In this document: positions 17,298 to 25,838 of the stretch, piece after piece
How positions within the stretch are numbered: position 1 is the stretch's first letter
Layout of the letters: every line of letters begins with the position of its first letter
NCBI RefSeq assembly: GCF_013415125.1
Contig: NZ_JACCDE010000011.1
Coordinates: 1-64,000 of the forward strand
DNA: 64,000 nt
Source of the DNA: Vreelandella glaciei
GTDB lineage: Bacteria > Pseudomonadota > Gammaproteobacteria > Pseudomonadales > Halomonadaceae
Direction of reading: 5' to 3'
Notes under the pieces: generated by a model
The model's database searches: none
What the model was told of the DNA's origin: nothing
Seen by the model: the letters and a program-made list of their open reading frames with translations, nothing else
Position numbers and translations under genes: made by a program

Positions 17298-18201
17298 AAA
17301 AAATGGCTTAACGCGCGGGGCGCTGGGCCTCGCGCTGCTATTGATGCCTACGGTTGCCCCGGCACACGACCACTCGCGTTGCGCAGTGGATGATCGTGAC
17401 CGTGAGGTCTGTCTTTACAATGCCGCTCAGCGTATTGCGACGCTTTCTCCCGGCGCGACCGAGCTGACCTATGCGGCTGGCGCGGGGGATCAGGTAGTCG
17501 CCGTTGTCTCGTATAGCGACTATCCGCCGGAAGCTAAACAAGTAGCCTCGGTGGGTAGCCACACCCGAATTGATTTAGAAAAGCTGGTGGGCTTGGCGCC
17601 GGATTTAGTGATTGGCTGGGTAACTGGCAACCCCGCTGAACAGCTTGAAACCCTCGAAGCCTTGGGCATGCCGGTGTTCTATATTGAGCCTCGCGATATG
17701 GATGGCGTGGCCAGCGCCATCGAACGCTTGGCGCGGCTGGCGGGAACGGAAGTGGCCGGGCAGGCGGTGGCCGATAATTTCCATACTACCATGAAGGCCT
17801 TGGAAGAGCGCTATCGAGACCGCGAGCCGGTCGCCACGTTCTACCAAGTGTGGGATGAGCCATTAATGAGCGTTAACGACCAGCACCTGATTGGCCAAGT
17901 GGTCGATATTTGCGGCGGTCAAAATGTGTTTGGCGAGCAAACGCGCCTTGTGCCGCGAATCGACGATGAAGCGGTACTGGCAGCCAATCCTGAAGCGATT
18001 GTGGCCGGGGGTATGGGCGAAGAGAACCGCCACTGGCTGACCCACTGGGAGCAGTACGCCAACTTGAAGGCGGTTGCGGAAGATAATCTCTTCTTTGTGC
18101 CGCCCTCGCTCATTCAGCGGCCCACGCCGCGCCTGATGGAAGGCACACAACTCCTCTGTGAAAAGCTCGACATCGCCCGCCAAAAACGTGAGCGCAGCTA
18201 A
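17278..18201 (+). CDS. btuF: Periplasmic cobalamin-binding protein
   Basis: BtuF delivers cobalamin to the BtuCD transporter in the periplasm. The 307-residue protein has an N-terminal signal peptide (hydrophobic LGLALLLMPTVAPA, cleavage near PAHA/HDH). The class III binding-protein fold follows, with RIATLSPGATELTYAAGAG, VSYSDYPPEA, DLEKLVGLAPDLVIGW and a long linker helix. The start used is GTG at 17278, inside the end of btuB. A TTG at 17287 is an alternative. It is joined to btuC by a 1-nt stop/start overlap. Similar proteins bind haem or siderophores, but the riboswitch-btuB context makes cobalamin the substrate. Confidence 0.9.
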   Translation: MFTLANRKNGLTRGALGLALLLMPTVAPAHDHSRCAVDDRDREVCLYNAAQRIATLSPGATELTYAAGAGDQVVAVVSYSDYPPEAKQVASVGSHTRIDLEKLVGLAPDLVIGWVTGNPAEQLETLEALGMPVFYIEPRDMDGVASAIERLARLAGTEVAGQAVADNFHTTMKALEERYRDREPVATFYQVWDEPLMSVNDQHLIGQVVDICGGQNVFGEQTRLVPRIDDEAVLAANPEAIVAGGMGEENRHWLTHWEQYANLKAVAEDNLFFVPPSLIQRPTPRLMEGTQLLCEKLDIARQKRERS

Positions 18202-19172
18202 TGCTAGCGCGCCTGGGTCTCCCGCTTAGCCTGCTATTACTAGCGGCGTTGGCAGCGCTACTCTTAGCGCTTGGCGTCGGCAGCGCTAAGATTTCTCCTG
18301 CGCAAATTTGGGACTTGTTGCAGGGCGAAGGCGATGCTTTGGCGCGCACTATGGTGATGGAGCTGCGCTTGCCCAGGGCGCTCTCGGCGTTTGCCGTGGG
18401 CGGTTTGTTGGCGGTAGCCGGTGCGCTAATGCAGGTGCTTCTGCGTAACCCTCTTGCGGACCCTTACGTGCTGGGCCTTTCAGGCGGTGCCTCCATAGGT
18501 GCACTGGCGGCCATGCTCGGTGGGCTCGGCGGGCTGGCGATTTCAAGCTCGGCGTTTAGCGGTGCACTATTTTCGACGTTTTTAGTCTTCGGCTTGGCCC
18601 ACGGCAGCGGCGGCTGGACGCCTTCGCGGCTGCTGCTCACCGGCGTCGTCGTTGCCGCGGGGTGGGGCGCAGTGATTACGCTAATGCTGGCGTTAAGCCC
18701 CGCAGAGCGCCTGCCGGGCATGCTCTACTGGCTGATGGGCGATCTCTCCTATGCGCGCACCCCCTGGCCGCCGCTACTGCTGTTACTAGCCACCTGCGTG
18801 GTGTTGATTCCGCTTGGACGTAGCCTGAATGTGTTGGCCCGAGGCCCGCAGCAAGCCGCCGCGCTGGGCGTGGCGGTTCGGCCGCTTGAGTGGTGCATCT
18901 ATGTTACCGCTAGCTTACTGACCGCCGCTGCAGTCACCACGGCTGGCAGCATTGGGTTTGTGGGTTTAGTGGTGCCGCATATGCTGCGTCTGCTGTTAGG
19001 TAACGATCAACGGCTGATACTGCCCGCCTGCGCACTGGCGGGCGGCACGCTGTTGGTGTTAGCCGATACCTTGGCGCGTACCATGATCGCCCCGGAACAG
19101 CTCCCCGTTGGGGTGATCACTGCGTTATTGGGCGTACCCACCTTCCTGTTTCTGCTCTACCGGAGCCGCTGA
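18201..19172 (+). CDS. btuC: Cobalamin ABC transporter permease (FecCD family)
   Basis: BtuC forms the inner-membrane channel for vitamin B12. The 323-residue protein is strongly hydrophobic with about ten membrane segments. It carries the FecCD family motifs LRLPRALSAFAVGGLLAVAG, LRNPLADPYVLGLSGGASIGAL, the ATPase-contact region RGPQQAAALGV, and GSIGFVGLVVPHMLRLL. It overlaps btuF and btuD by one base each (TAATG, TGATG). Length and motifs are complete. Confidence 0.92.
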   Translation: MLARLGLPLSLLLLAALAALLLALGVGSAKISPAQIWDLLQGEGDALARTMVMELRLPRALSAFAVGGLLAVAGALMQVLLRNPLADPYVLGLSGGASIGALAAMLGGLGGLAISSSAFSGALFSTFLVFGLAHGSGGWTPSRLLLTGVVVAAGWGAVITLMLALSPAERLPGMLYWLMGDLSYARTPWPPLLLLLATCVVLIPLGRSLNVLARGPQQAAALGVAVRPLEWCIYVTASLLTAAAVTTAGSIGFVGLVVPHMLRLLLGNDQRLILPACALAGGTLLVLADTLARTMIAPEQLPVGVITALLGVPTFLFLLYRSR

Positions 19173-19942
19173 TGAGCGTACTGGCTACCCGCGATCTCAT
19201 CATCGATGTGCCCGGCCGCGAAGGCGGTACGTCGCTAAATATAACCATCGAGCCAGGGCAAGTGTGGGGCGTGTTAGGGCCTAACGGCGCGGGTAAAACG
19301 ACGCTATTACACACCCTGGCTGGGCTTCAGGCGCCGCGTTCAGGCAGCGTAGAGCTTAACGATTTAGCGCTTGGTCAACTGCGCCACCGCCACGTCGCTC
19401 AGCGATTGGGGTTGGTGTTTCAAGACCGCCAGGATGGCTTTCCCGCGACCGTGCTGGAAACCGCGCTGATTGGTCGTCACCCCTATCTTTCGCCTTGGCA
19501 GATGGAGGGCGCCGATGACTACGCCCGCGCGGAAGCCGCCTTGGAACGTATGGATGTAGCACACCTGGGTGACCGCTTGGTGAGCACGCTTTCCGGCGGC
19601 GAGCGCCAGCGGGTGGCGATTGCCACCGTTCTCACCCAGGCACCCAATGTGTGGCTGGCGGATGAACCGACTAACCATTTGGATCTACATCATCAGAGTG
19701 CCGTGATGGCGCTAATGGCAGATCAGGCCGCCCAGGGGCAGGCGGTCATCATGTGTTTGCATGACCTAAACCTTGCTGCCCGCTGGTGCGACCATGTGCT
19801 GCTGCTGTATCCCAACGGCGAGGCGTGCTGGGGCCCGCGGGATAGCATGCTGGTGCCCAGTGCGTTAGAAAGCCTCTACCGCCAAAAGCTAGCGGTGGTA
19901 GAGGTGGATGGCGCGCCGGTGTTTGTGCCGATAAAAGAGTAG
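19172..19942 (+). CDS. btuD: Cobalamin ABC transporter ATP-binding protein
   Basis: BtuD powers cobalamin import. In 256 residues the complete ABC set is seen: Walker A GPNGAGKTT (near residue 34), Q-loop in LVFQDRQDGFPA, signature LSGGERQRVAIA (near residue 140), Walker B VWLADEPTNHLD, and the switch histidine in MCLHDLNLAARWC. It ends the riboswitch-controlled btuBFCD operon, and the convergent epimerase gene begins 3 nt later. Confidence 0.92.
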   Translation: MSVLATRDLIIDVPGREGGTSLNITIEPGQVWGVLGPNGAGKTTLLHTLAGLQAPRSGSVELNDLALGQLRHRHVAQRLGLVFQDRQDGFPATVLETALIGRHPYLSPWQMEGADDYARAEAALERMDVAHLGDRLVSTLSGGERQRVAIATVLTQAPNVWLADEPTNHLDLHHQSAVMALMADQAAQGQAVIMCLHDLNLAARWCDHVLLLYPNGEACWGPRDSMLVPSALESLYRQKLAVVEVDGAPVFVPIKE

Positions 19943-19945
19943 TGC

Positions 19946-20836
19946 TTACTGCTCCAGCTCATCTCGCCAGGCGTGGCGGGGTGCGAAGCCGACCAGGCGG
20001 CGGGCTTTTTCGATGCTGTAGAAGGTCTCGAATTCGCCCATTTCGCGCTTGATGGGCACGCCGGTGTAGAAGCGCTCAATCACTTGGGCGTTGGTTAGGC
20101 CAACCGACAGATCGTCATTAGCAACGTTGAACACTTGATAGCCCAGGCCATCCGTTTTCAGGCAGCAATCGACCATCTGGCCCAGGTCGCGGGCGTCGAT
20201 GTAAGCGAAAATGTTGCGGCGGCGCTGGGCGGGGTCATCCAGGTAGGCTGGAAAATTCTGACGGTACTCGTGGGGCTCGATAACGTTGTTGATGCGCAGG
20301 CCGTAGATGTCGATGCCTGAACGCGCCTGGAAGGAGCGCGCGGTCACTTCGTTGACCACCTTGCTCATGGCGTAGCTATCTTGAGGCACGGTGGGATGCT
20401 CTTCATCAACGGGGAGGTAGTCCGGTTTCTTCTCGCCATCGGCGAAACAGACGCCGTAGGTGGTCTCGCTGGAAGCGAAGATCACCTTGGGAATGCTCAG
20501 TTTGGTGGCGGCATCCAACACGTTGTAAGTGCTTAGCGTATTGATGCGGTAGGTCTCATTATCCGGCCGGTGCAGAATGGCTGGTATGGAGGCGAAATGA
20601 ACAATGGCATCGTAACGCGGCACGCCGGTGCCTGGCTCAAGCTCATCGAACCCGGCGTAGGCCTGGCATGCATTGAATACCTGGCCAGCATCGGTCAGGT
20701 CGGTTTTCAGAGTAGTGATGCCGGGCACGTCAGACGTCACCCAATCCAGATTGGTGACTCGATGACCTTGATCGCGAAGATAAGCAGTGGCATGGCGGCC
20801 AGCTTTGCCACTGCCGCCAGTAAACAGAAGACGCAT
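19946..20836 (-). CDS. NAD(P)-dependent epimerase/dehydratase
   Basis: This 296-residue extended short-chain dehydrogenase/reductase has the cofactor loop LLFTGGSGKAGRHATAYL at the N-terminus, HFASIP, the serine of FASSETTYG and the catalytic YAMSK. The sequence resembles NAD-dependent epimerase/dehydratases acting on sugars or uronic acids, but the substrate cannot be read from the sequence. It is convergent with btuD with only 3 bp between stops, and its 5' side faces cbiA. It seems unrelated to the cobalamin genes. Confidence 0.8.
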   Translation of the reverse strand: MRLLFTGGSGKAGRHATAYLRDQGHRVTNLDWVTSDVPGITTLKTDLTDAGQVFNACQAYAGFDELEPGTGVPRYDAIVHFASIPAILHRPDNETYRINTLSTYNVLDAATKLSIPKVIFASSETTYGVCFADGEKKPDYLPVDEEHPTVPQDSYAMSKVVNEVTARSFQARSGIDIYGLRINNVIEPHEYRQNFPAYLDDPAQRRRNIFAYIDARDLGQMVDCCLKTDGLGYQVFNVANDDLSVGLTNAQVIERFYTGVPIKREMGEFETFYSIEKARRLVGFAPRHAWRDELEQ

Positions 20837-20976
20837 GCGGTAACCCCGGTTGGTGAAACGAAGCGGAACATAGAATCAAACGAAGACCTTCACCTTAGCA
20901 AAGAAAGGTTCGACCCGCCGACACTCAGCCCTGATCGCATGAAAATGGCTAACCACTAACAGTTAAAAGGATCGTT

Positions 20977-22290
20977 ATGTTTCAGGGCAAAGCACACGCG
21001 GCGTTAATCAGCGCACCCGGCTCCGGCCAGGGGAAATCGATGGTCACCGCGGCGCTGGCACGGCTTCATCGCAATGCCGGGCTTAGCGTGCGTGTGTTCA
21101 AGCACGGCCCCGATTACCTTGACCCCATGATTCAGGAAGTGGCCTCCGGTCAGCCGGTGTATCAGCTTCACCCCTGGATGACCGGCGAAGAGGAGTGCCG
21201 CTGGCGCTTAGCCGAAGCCGCCCAGGAAGCAGATGTGATTCTGGTCGAAGGCTCCATGGGGTTATTTGATGGCTCGCCTTCCAGCGCTGATTTGGCAATC
21301 TTGGCAGGCATTCCCGCGCTGCCGGTGATTGATGCCTGGGGCATGGCGCAAACCTTTGGCGCCGTGGCTCAAGGCCTGGCCAACTACCATCCCGATCTTG
21401 CCATTCACGAAGTAATCGCCAACCGCGTCGGCAGCCCCGGCCACGGTAAGCTACTTGCCGATAGCATGCCGGAAGGCATTGCGCTGCTGGGGGCCATTCC
21501 CCGCAATGAGGCAATGAAAATTCCCGATCGTCATTTGGGCTTAGTGCAGGCCAGCGAATTGAGCGGCCTGGATGCGCAGTTGGATGCCGCCGCCGAGGTG
21601 TTGAAAGAGGCGGGCTTAGGCCGGTTGCCCAAGCTGGTCACGCTTAGCGCGGAATCTCCAACGCCGGTACCGGATTACCTTACTGGCGTGCGCATTGCGA
21701 TTGCCCGAGACGACGCCTTTGCGTTTATCTACCGCGCCAATGTAGACGTGCTGCGCGCAATGGGCGCAGAGGTCAGCTTCTTTTCACCGCTTACTGATCA
21801 CCAGTTACCCGAGTGCGACGCGCTCTGGTTGCCGGGCGGCTACCCGGAGCTTAACGCGGCTCAATTGAGCGCTAATCACAGCATGTTAGAAGCGATTCGC
21901 GCCCATCACCGCGCGGGCAAACCGATACTTGCAGAGTGCGGCGGCCTGATGGCCTGCGTTGAGCAGTTGGTGGATGGCGAAGGTGAATGCCACGCCATGC
22001 TAGGGCTTCTTAACGGCACCGCGAAAATGGCCGGTAAACTCACCGCGCTAGGATTGCAAAGCCTACACGCCGGGGCAGGCGAGCTACGCGGCCATACCTA
22101 TCACCACTCGTTACTTGAAACCGCAATGACGCCGCTAGCACGCACCCGCAAACTGGCCGGTAGCGAAGCCGAACCGATTTATCGCGAAGGCGGGCTGGTG
22201 GCAAGCTACTTCCACGGCTACTTCCCCTCTGCGCCCAAGCTGGTCGCGGATATTTTTACTGGGCAGCCAATCAGCATCAATAACGGTTAA
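20977..22290 (+). CDS. cbiA: Cobyrinate a,c-diamide synthase
   Basis: This enzyme amidates the a and c side chains of cobyrinate using glutamine and ATP. The 437-residue protein has an N-terminal dethiobiotin-synthetase-like ATPase domain with APGSGQGKSMVTAAL (residues 11-25) and VEGSMGLFDGSPS. A C-terminal class I glutamine amidotransferase domain follows, with WLPGGYPEL, the nucleophile cysteine in LAECGGLMAC, and a histidine in SYFHGYFPS. The start has AAAGGA six bases upstream. It is separated from ytoQ by 88 nt. It is called cobB in the aerobic pathway. Its presence means the cell can use cobyrinate as well as cobinamide. Confidence 0.92.
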   Translation: MFQGKAHAALISAPGSGQGKSMVTAALARLHRNAGLSVRVFKHGPDYLDPMIQEVASGQPVYQLHPWMTGEEECRWRLAEAAQEADVILVEGSMGLFDGSPSSADLAILAGIPALPVIDAWGMAQTFGAVAQGLANYHPDLAIHEVIANRVGSPGHGKLLADSMPEGIALLGAIPRNEAMKIPDRHLGLVQASELSGLDAQLDAAAEVLKEAGLGRLPKLVTLSAESPTPVPDYLTGVRIAIARDDAFAFIYRANVDVLRAMGAEVSFFSPLTDHQLPECDALWLPGGYPELNAAQLSANHSMLEAIRAHHRAGKPILAECGGLMACVEQLVDGEGECHAMLGLLNGTAKMAGKLTALGLQSLHAGAGELRGHTYHHSLLETAMTPLARTRKLAGSEAEPIYREGGLVASYFHGYFPSAPKLVADIFTGQPISINNG

Positions 22291-22378
22291 CGAAATATGT
22301 GGAAGATTTTTCCATAAAATTGATCTGCGCTATGCTGTGAGCCTTTCATAACTGAATGCAACTCAGCAGGAGAACACC

Positions 22379-22819
22379 ATGAGCTTTTACGTCTACCTTT
22401 CCGGCGAGATTCACACTAACTGGCGCGAAGAGATTCAGCGCGGCGCTGATGCAGCAGGCCTGGATATCGTGTTCACCGCGCCGGTAACGGACCACGCAGC
22501 CTCTGATGCCGCCGGGGACCACCTGGGTAAACCGGATGATGGCTTCTGGCGTGATCACCAGTCATCCAAGGTCAACGCCATTCGCACCCGCACCATGATT
22601 GAGCAGGCCGACCTCGTTGTCGTTCGTTTTGGCGAGCAGTACAAGCAGTGGAACGCCGCATTCGATGCAGGCTACTGCGCCGCCTTGGCCAAGCCTTACA
22701 TCACGCTGCACAGCGAAGACATCGTTCACCCGCTGAAAGAAGTCGACGCGCAAGCCCAAGCCTGGTGCACCACGACCGATCAAGTGGTTGAGACATTGCG
22801 CTACGTACTAAAAGCCTGA
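22379..22819 (+). CDS. ytoQ: YtoQ family protein
   Basis: This 146-residue protein matches the YtoQ family: MSFYVYLSGEIHTNWREEI at the N-terminus, then TAPVTDHAASDAAGD, RTRTMIEQADLVVVRFG and KQWNAAFDAGYCAAL. It looks like a small nucleoside 2-deoxyribosyltransferase-type Rossmann fold, but no activity is established that I can name. The start has AGGAGA upstream. It sits between cbiA and cobO, 46 nt from the latter. A decayed copy of its last 48 or so codons lies at 24112-24257. Confidence 0.8.
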   Translation: MSFYVYLSGEIHTNWREEIQRGADAAGLDIVFTAPVTDHAASDAAGDHLGKPDDGFWRDHQSSKVNAIRTRTMIEQADLVVVRFGEQYKQWNAAFDAGYCAALAKPYITLHSEDIVHPLKEVDAQAQAWCTTTDQVVETLRYVLKA

Positions 22820-22865
22820 ATGTAGTAGAGAGCTTGATAAAGAGCTTCATTAACGAGGACACCCC

Positions 22866-23477
22866 ATGCGCGAGAATGCCAAAACCCCCGAACGCCATGC
22901 CCAGCGCATGGCGGCCAAGCAGAAAATCATGAACGAGCGCATCGCCCGCGCCGATAAAGAGCAGGGCGTGCTGCTAGTGCTCACCGGCCCCGGTAAGGGC
23001 AAAAGCAGCTCCGGTTTTGGCATGCTCGCCCGCGCCCTAGGCCACGGTATGAAAGTGGGCGTGGTGCAGTTTATTAAAGGCGCGTTTAGTACCGGCGAAG
23101 AAGCGTTCTTCCGCAACCTACCCAACGTGGATTACCACGTAATGGGGCAGGGCTACACCTGGGACACCCAAGACCGCGAGCGCGATGTCGCCGCCGCCAA
23201 CGCCGCCTGGGCAGAAGCCAAACGCATGCTTCAGGATGAAAGCTACCACCTGGTCCTGCTCGACGAACTCAACATCGCCCTGCGCTACGAGTACCTAGAC
23301 CTCGATCAAGTACTCGACGACCTGCAAGCCCGCCCAGCAATGCAGCACGCCGTCGTCACCGGCCGCTACGCCCCACAACAGCTCATCGACCTTGCCGACA
23401 CCGTCACTGAAATGAAAGTGGTCAAGCATGCTTTTAAAGATCAGGGCATTAAAGCTCAGAAGGGGATTGAGCTTTAG
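22866..23477 (+). CDS. cobO: Cob(I)yrinic acid a,c-diamide adenosyltransferase
   Basis: CobO/BtuR transfers the adenosyl group of ATP to the corrinoid cobalt, giving the coenzyme form and allowing salvage of cobinamide. The 203-residue protein has an N-terminal basic helix and the P-loop LTGPGKGKSSSGFGM (near residues 39-53). It also shows VQFIKGAFSTGEE, the family-typical GQGYTWDTQDRERD, and LLDELNIALRYEYLD. The start has GAGGAC upstream. It closes the cobalamin cluster; lower-G+C accessory DNA begins directly after it. Confidence 0.93.
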   Translation: MRENAKTPERHAQRMAAKQKIMNERIARADKEQGVLLVLTGPGKGKSSSGFGMLARALGHGMKVGVVQFIKGAFSTGEEAFFRNLPNVDYHVMGQGYTWDTQDRERDVAAANAAWAEAKRMLQDESYHLVLLDELNIALRYEYLDLDQVLDDLQARPAMQHAVVTGRYAPQQLIDLADTVTEMKVVKHAFKDQGIKAQKGIEL

Positions 23478-23615
23478 GCGAGAGGTGTAAAGGGTGAGGG
23501 GGAAGGCAGAGGGGATTTTTTGATGGGCGGAATTTCAGCCCACGGCAGTTAGGTCTTGTGAACCAGCAACTCCCCGTGTCTTGCTAATACATACAATGTA
23601 ACTACAATATAATGC

Positions 23616-23909
23616 ATGAGCTATCTTACCTTTGAGTGGGATCCCAATAAGGACGCCGCTAACTGCAAGAAGCATGGCGTTTCTTTTAAAGAGGCAAAGA
23701 CTGCCTTCACGGACGAGTTTGGCCGACTTATATCGGATCCCGATCATTCTGAAGAGGAGGATCGGTTCATACTCCTTGGAACGAGCATTCATTCCCGTTT
23801 ACTGGTGGTGTGCCACTGCGTTAGAGACGGAGAAACAATCCGAATTATCTCAGCGCGCAAGGCGAATAAACGAGAGCGAAAAACTTACGAAGGGTACAGA
23901 CATGCGTGA
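23616..23909 (+). CDS. brnT: BrnT family toxin
   Basis: BrnT is a RelE-fold ribonuclease of a type II toxin-antitoxin pair that stops translation under stress. The 97-residue protein has the family start FEWDPNKDAANCKKHGVSF, then RFILLGTSIHSRLLVVCH and IRIISARKANKRERKTYEG at the end. It overlaps brnA by 8 nt. A TATAAT lies only 2 bp before the ATG, so the promoter or start may be further off than it seems, and TGTA-AC-TACA (23597-23606) could be an autoregulatory dyad. It lies in accessory DNA after cobO. Confidence 0.88.
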   Translation: MSYLTFEWDPNKDAANCKKHGVSFKEAKTAFTDEFGRLISDPDHSEEEDRFILLGTSIHSRLLVVCHCVRDGETIRIISARKANKRERKTYEGYRHA

Positions 23910-24111
23910 ACATTACGATTTTGCAGAGTCAGTCAAAAACCCATACGCCAAGAAGCTTAAAAAGCAGGTCACGATTCGGCTGGATGAAGATACCATCGCG
24001 TATTTCAAGCATCTGGCGGAAGAAAAAGACCTTCCCTATCAGAGCTTGATCAATCTTTATCTGCGCGACTGCGCCCAGTCACATAAAGACCTTAAGCTTG
24101 AGTGGAAATAA
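23902..24111 (+). CDS. brnA: BrnA family antitoxin
   Basis: This 69-residue antitoxin neutralises BrnT and represses the pair. The ribbon-helix-helix DNA-binding segment is KKQVTIRLDEDTIAYFKHLA (residues about 20-39), followed by the helix LPYQSLINLYLRDCA. The start ATG at 23902 lies within the last codons of brnT, the usual arrangement for coupled translation. The frame stays open a further 90 codons upstream, but that region is the shadow of brnT. The pair appears intact. Confidence 0.85.
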   Translation: MREHYDFAESVKNPYAKKLKKQVTIRLDEDTIAYFKHLAEEKDLPYQSLINLYLRDCAQSHKDLKLEWK

Positions 24112-24257
24112 ACGGCGCGGCGGTGGCCAAGCCTTACATCACCCTGCATTGCGAAGATCTTATTTGTTCGCTCAAAGCAGTCGATGCCGGAGCCCATGCC
24201 TAGTTCAGCACCACAGAACAAGTAGTCGAAACCCTACGCTACGTCCTCAAAGCATAA
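24112..24257 (+). pseudogene. Decayed 3' fragment of ytoQ
   Basis: In the frame ending with TAA at 24255-24257 the translation begins AVAKPYITLHCEDLICSLKA, then reaches an in-frame TAG at 24201, then STTEQVVETLRYVLKA. The intact ytoQ at 22379 ends ALAKPYITLHSEDIVHPLKE ... TTTDQVVETLRYVLKA. The 5' two thirds are missing. It starts immediately after brnA. The copies differ at many bases, so this is not a fresh duplication; it may be a remnant of a displaced allele or of an insertion that brought in brnTA. Confidence 0.85.
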
Positions 24258-24263
24258 ACCCAA

Positions 24264-24326
24264 AGCGCCTCCCACAAACCCAACCACAGCATTAGTGGTG
24301 TTGACTTGGTGTTGTGGGCGGGCGCT
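24264..24326. repeat. REP-like imperfect inverted repeat
   Basis: AGCGCCTCCCACAA (24264-24277) pairs with TTGTGGGCGGGCGCT (24312-24326) with one bulge, around a smaller hairpin (ACCAC at 24283, GTGGT at 24295). The GC-rich sequence GCGCTTCAGCGCGCGATGCC next to it resembles bacterial REP elements. A run of ten C follows at 24343-24352. The family could not be checked without a genome. Confidence 0.45.
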
Positions 24327-24439
24327 TCAGCGCGCGATGCCGCCCCCCCCCCACATAAACAATCCAGCCCAATAGAGTGCTAGGTCACTATTGCGAGTGT
24401 GAACCCCATAAAATCAAAGGATTGCATACTCGTAGCGTG

Positions 24440-24510
24440 GCGTAACGCTTGGCTAGGAGCAAGCCAAAAGGCATTCGCAGCGGCGGCCCGGCGCGAAGGC
24501 AGCGTTAGCT
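24440..24510 (+). other. Possible attC-like site A
   Basis: TAACGCT (24443-24449) and AGCGTTA (24501-24507) are perfect inverted complements at the ends of a GC-rich 70-nt segment. The end heptamers GCGTAAC and GTTAGCT each fit the integron core patterns RYYYAAC and GTTRRRY at six of seven positions. The inner L-type pairing expected of attC is not evident. Treated as a weak candidate. Confidence 0.25.
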
Positions 24511-24767
24511 GCCCAAAGCCTGCTCCAGCACGATGCTCTGCAAAGCCACGTGACCTAAGCCAGTTTTATGAATACAGTATGATTAGCTCAGCAAAGCGAG
24601 TGCGTACGTGAATTTAGGATTTACTGATAAATTATTTTTAATTTTATTAAGTATCAGATGGTAAGAGGTGTTTCGGCGCGCGTGATAAGAATGTTGAATA
24701 GAGCAACGCGTTTGTTCAGTACTAGGACGCGCAGTCTAATCACTGTTGTGTGTCTTTATGAGGGGGG

Positions 24768-25796
24768 GTGTCCGACCCTATGAAACGTACGTCTGATAAG
24801 CAACGTCCTATCGACCGTCTACGCGATAGTGCTGGTTCATTGAAAATCAACACGTCAGACGACGAAACGCCAATTCGGGAGATGATTTCTACGGGCGACC
24901 GGCTCTTGGTAGTAAAGGATCACGGGATCTACGAAATTGCTCTTGCTGATCAGATTGATCCGGAGCGCAGCAATCCCTCTGTGCCGAATACAATTCAGAG
25001 AGTTCTTCCTTTTGGTGCTGCAGATTCGTGGGTGGGTGCGGTGGTTCTCACAGCTCGCCAGCTGTTCATGAGTTCTTGTTTTGATGCAGATGCCGGGCGG
25101 CGAGCTTTTGATCTGGTTCTGCGTATCGCGCAAGACATTGCCGGAGCACAGCAGATAATTCGAAGGCACAATGAATTGGAGTCTGAAGCGTTAGGTTCAG
25201 TAGATCCACAGATCCATCACGACAGGTCGTTTGTCCTGCCTTCAGTCGGCAATGTTGAGGCCAGCTGCAATGAATATCTCCAGCGTACCGACCATGCACT
25301 GAGAGAGCTATTCAAAACCGTTCAGCTATTCTATCCAGATGTGGGCTCAGGTGGTTGGGATAGCCTGAAGAAAAAGATCGAATCGGGACCTGAAGGCTTG
25401 GACAACTTTTCTCAATTTCTGGCGGATTCGATAGGATTCCTAAAATTGATCAGAAACGCTCGCAACTGCGTTGAGCATCCTCGTCCGGAACAGCGTCTCG
25501 TTGTCGTCGATTTCAGCATTGACCGAAATAATATGTTGGTTCCTCCCACTATCGAGGTCATTTATCCTAAGGATTCGATGCCCAAATCTCAGGTTGCGGA
25601 ATTCTTCGATAGCAGCATCAAATCATTGGTAAATGTCGTCGAGCTTATGGTGGTCTTCTTGGGTGCCCGAAACGTAGGCCAAGCTGCCGGCTTCCCCGTT
25701 CACGTCATGGAGCTCGCGCCAGACCAACGCAGGCACCCACATGTCAGGTACAGCTTTGGAATGCTGATGGGAGGTCAACTTGTGCCGATGTCATAG
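24768..25796 (+). CDS. Uncharacterised protein with HEPN-like R-x4-H motif
   Basis: I do not recognise a named family for this 342-residue protein. In its C-terminal half, a helical segment carries RNCVEH (R232 to H237, counted from the GTG at 24768). This is the R-N-x3-H form of the HEPN ribonuclease active site, in the setting FLKLIRNARNCVEHPRPEQ. The region after it (VAEFFDSSIKSLVNVVELMVVFLG) is also helical. The N-terminal third (LLVVKDHGIYEIALADQ) looks like a separate beta-rich domain. The start may instead be the ATG at 24780. Base composition is lower in G+C than the cob genes. It lies 226 nt before the STAND nuclease gene, so a toxin or RNase role in phage defence is the natural inference. 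Confidence 0.6.
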   Translation: MSDPMKRTSDKQRPIDRLRDSAGSLKINTSDDETPIREMISTGDRLLVVKDHGIYEIALADQIDPERSNPSVPNTIQRVLPFGAADSWVGAVVLTARQLFMSSCFDADAGRRAFDLVLRIAQDIAGAQQIIRRHNELESEALGSVDPQIHHDRSFVLPSVGNVEASCNEYLQRTDHALRELFKTVQLFYPDVGSGGWDSLKKKIESGPEGLDNFSQFLADSIGFLKLIRNARNCVEHPRPEQRLVVVDFSIDRNNMLVPPTIEVIYPKDSMPKSQVAEFFDSSIKSLVNVVELMVVFLGARNVGQAAGFPVHVMELAPDQRRHPHVRYSFGMLMGGQLVPMS

Positions 25797-25838
25797 TTTT
25801 CTGTTAGAGCATAGGCTGGCTAGCTCCCTGCCAGAGAC

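Noticed and set aside
20837-20976. Possible cobalamin riboswitch ahead of cbiA
   Set aside because: The 140-nt gap has none of the aptamer landmarks.
24399-24611. 70-codon ORF between the ytoQ remnant and the HEPN-like gene
   Set aside because: No ribosome binding site, unusual composition and no recognisable family; it overlaps the attC-like/REP-like sequences and is probably chance.
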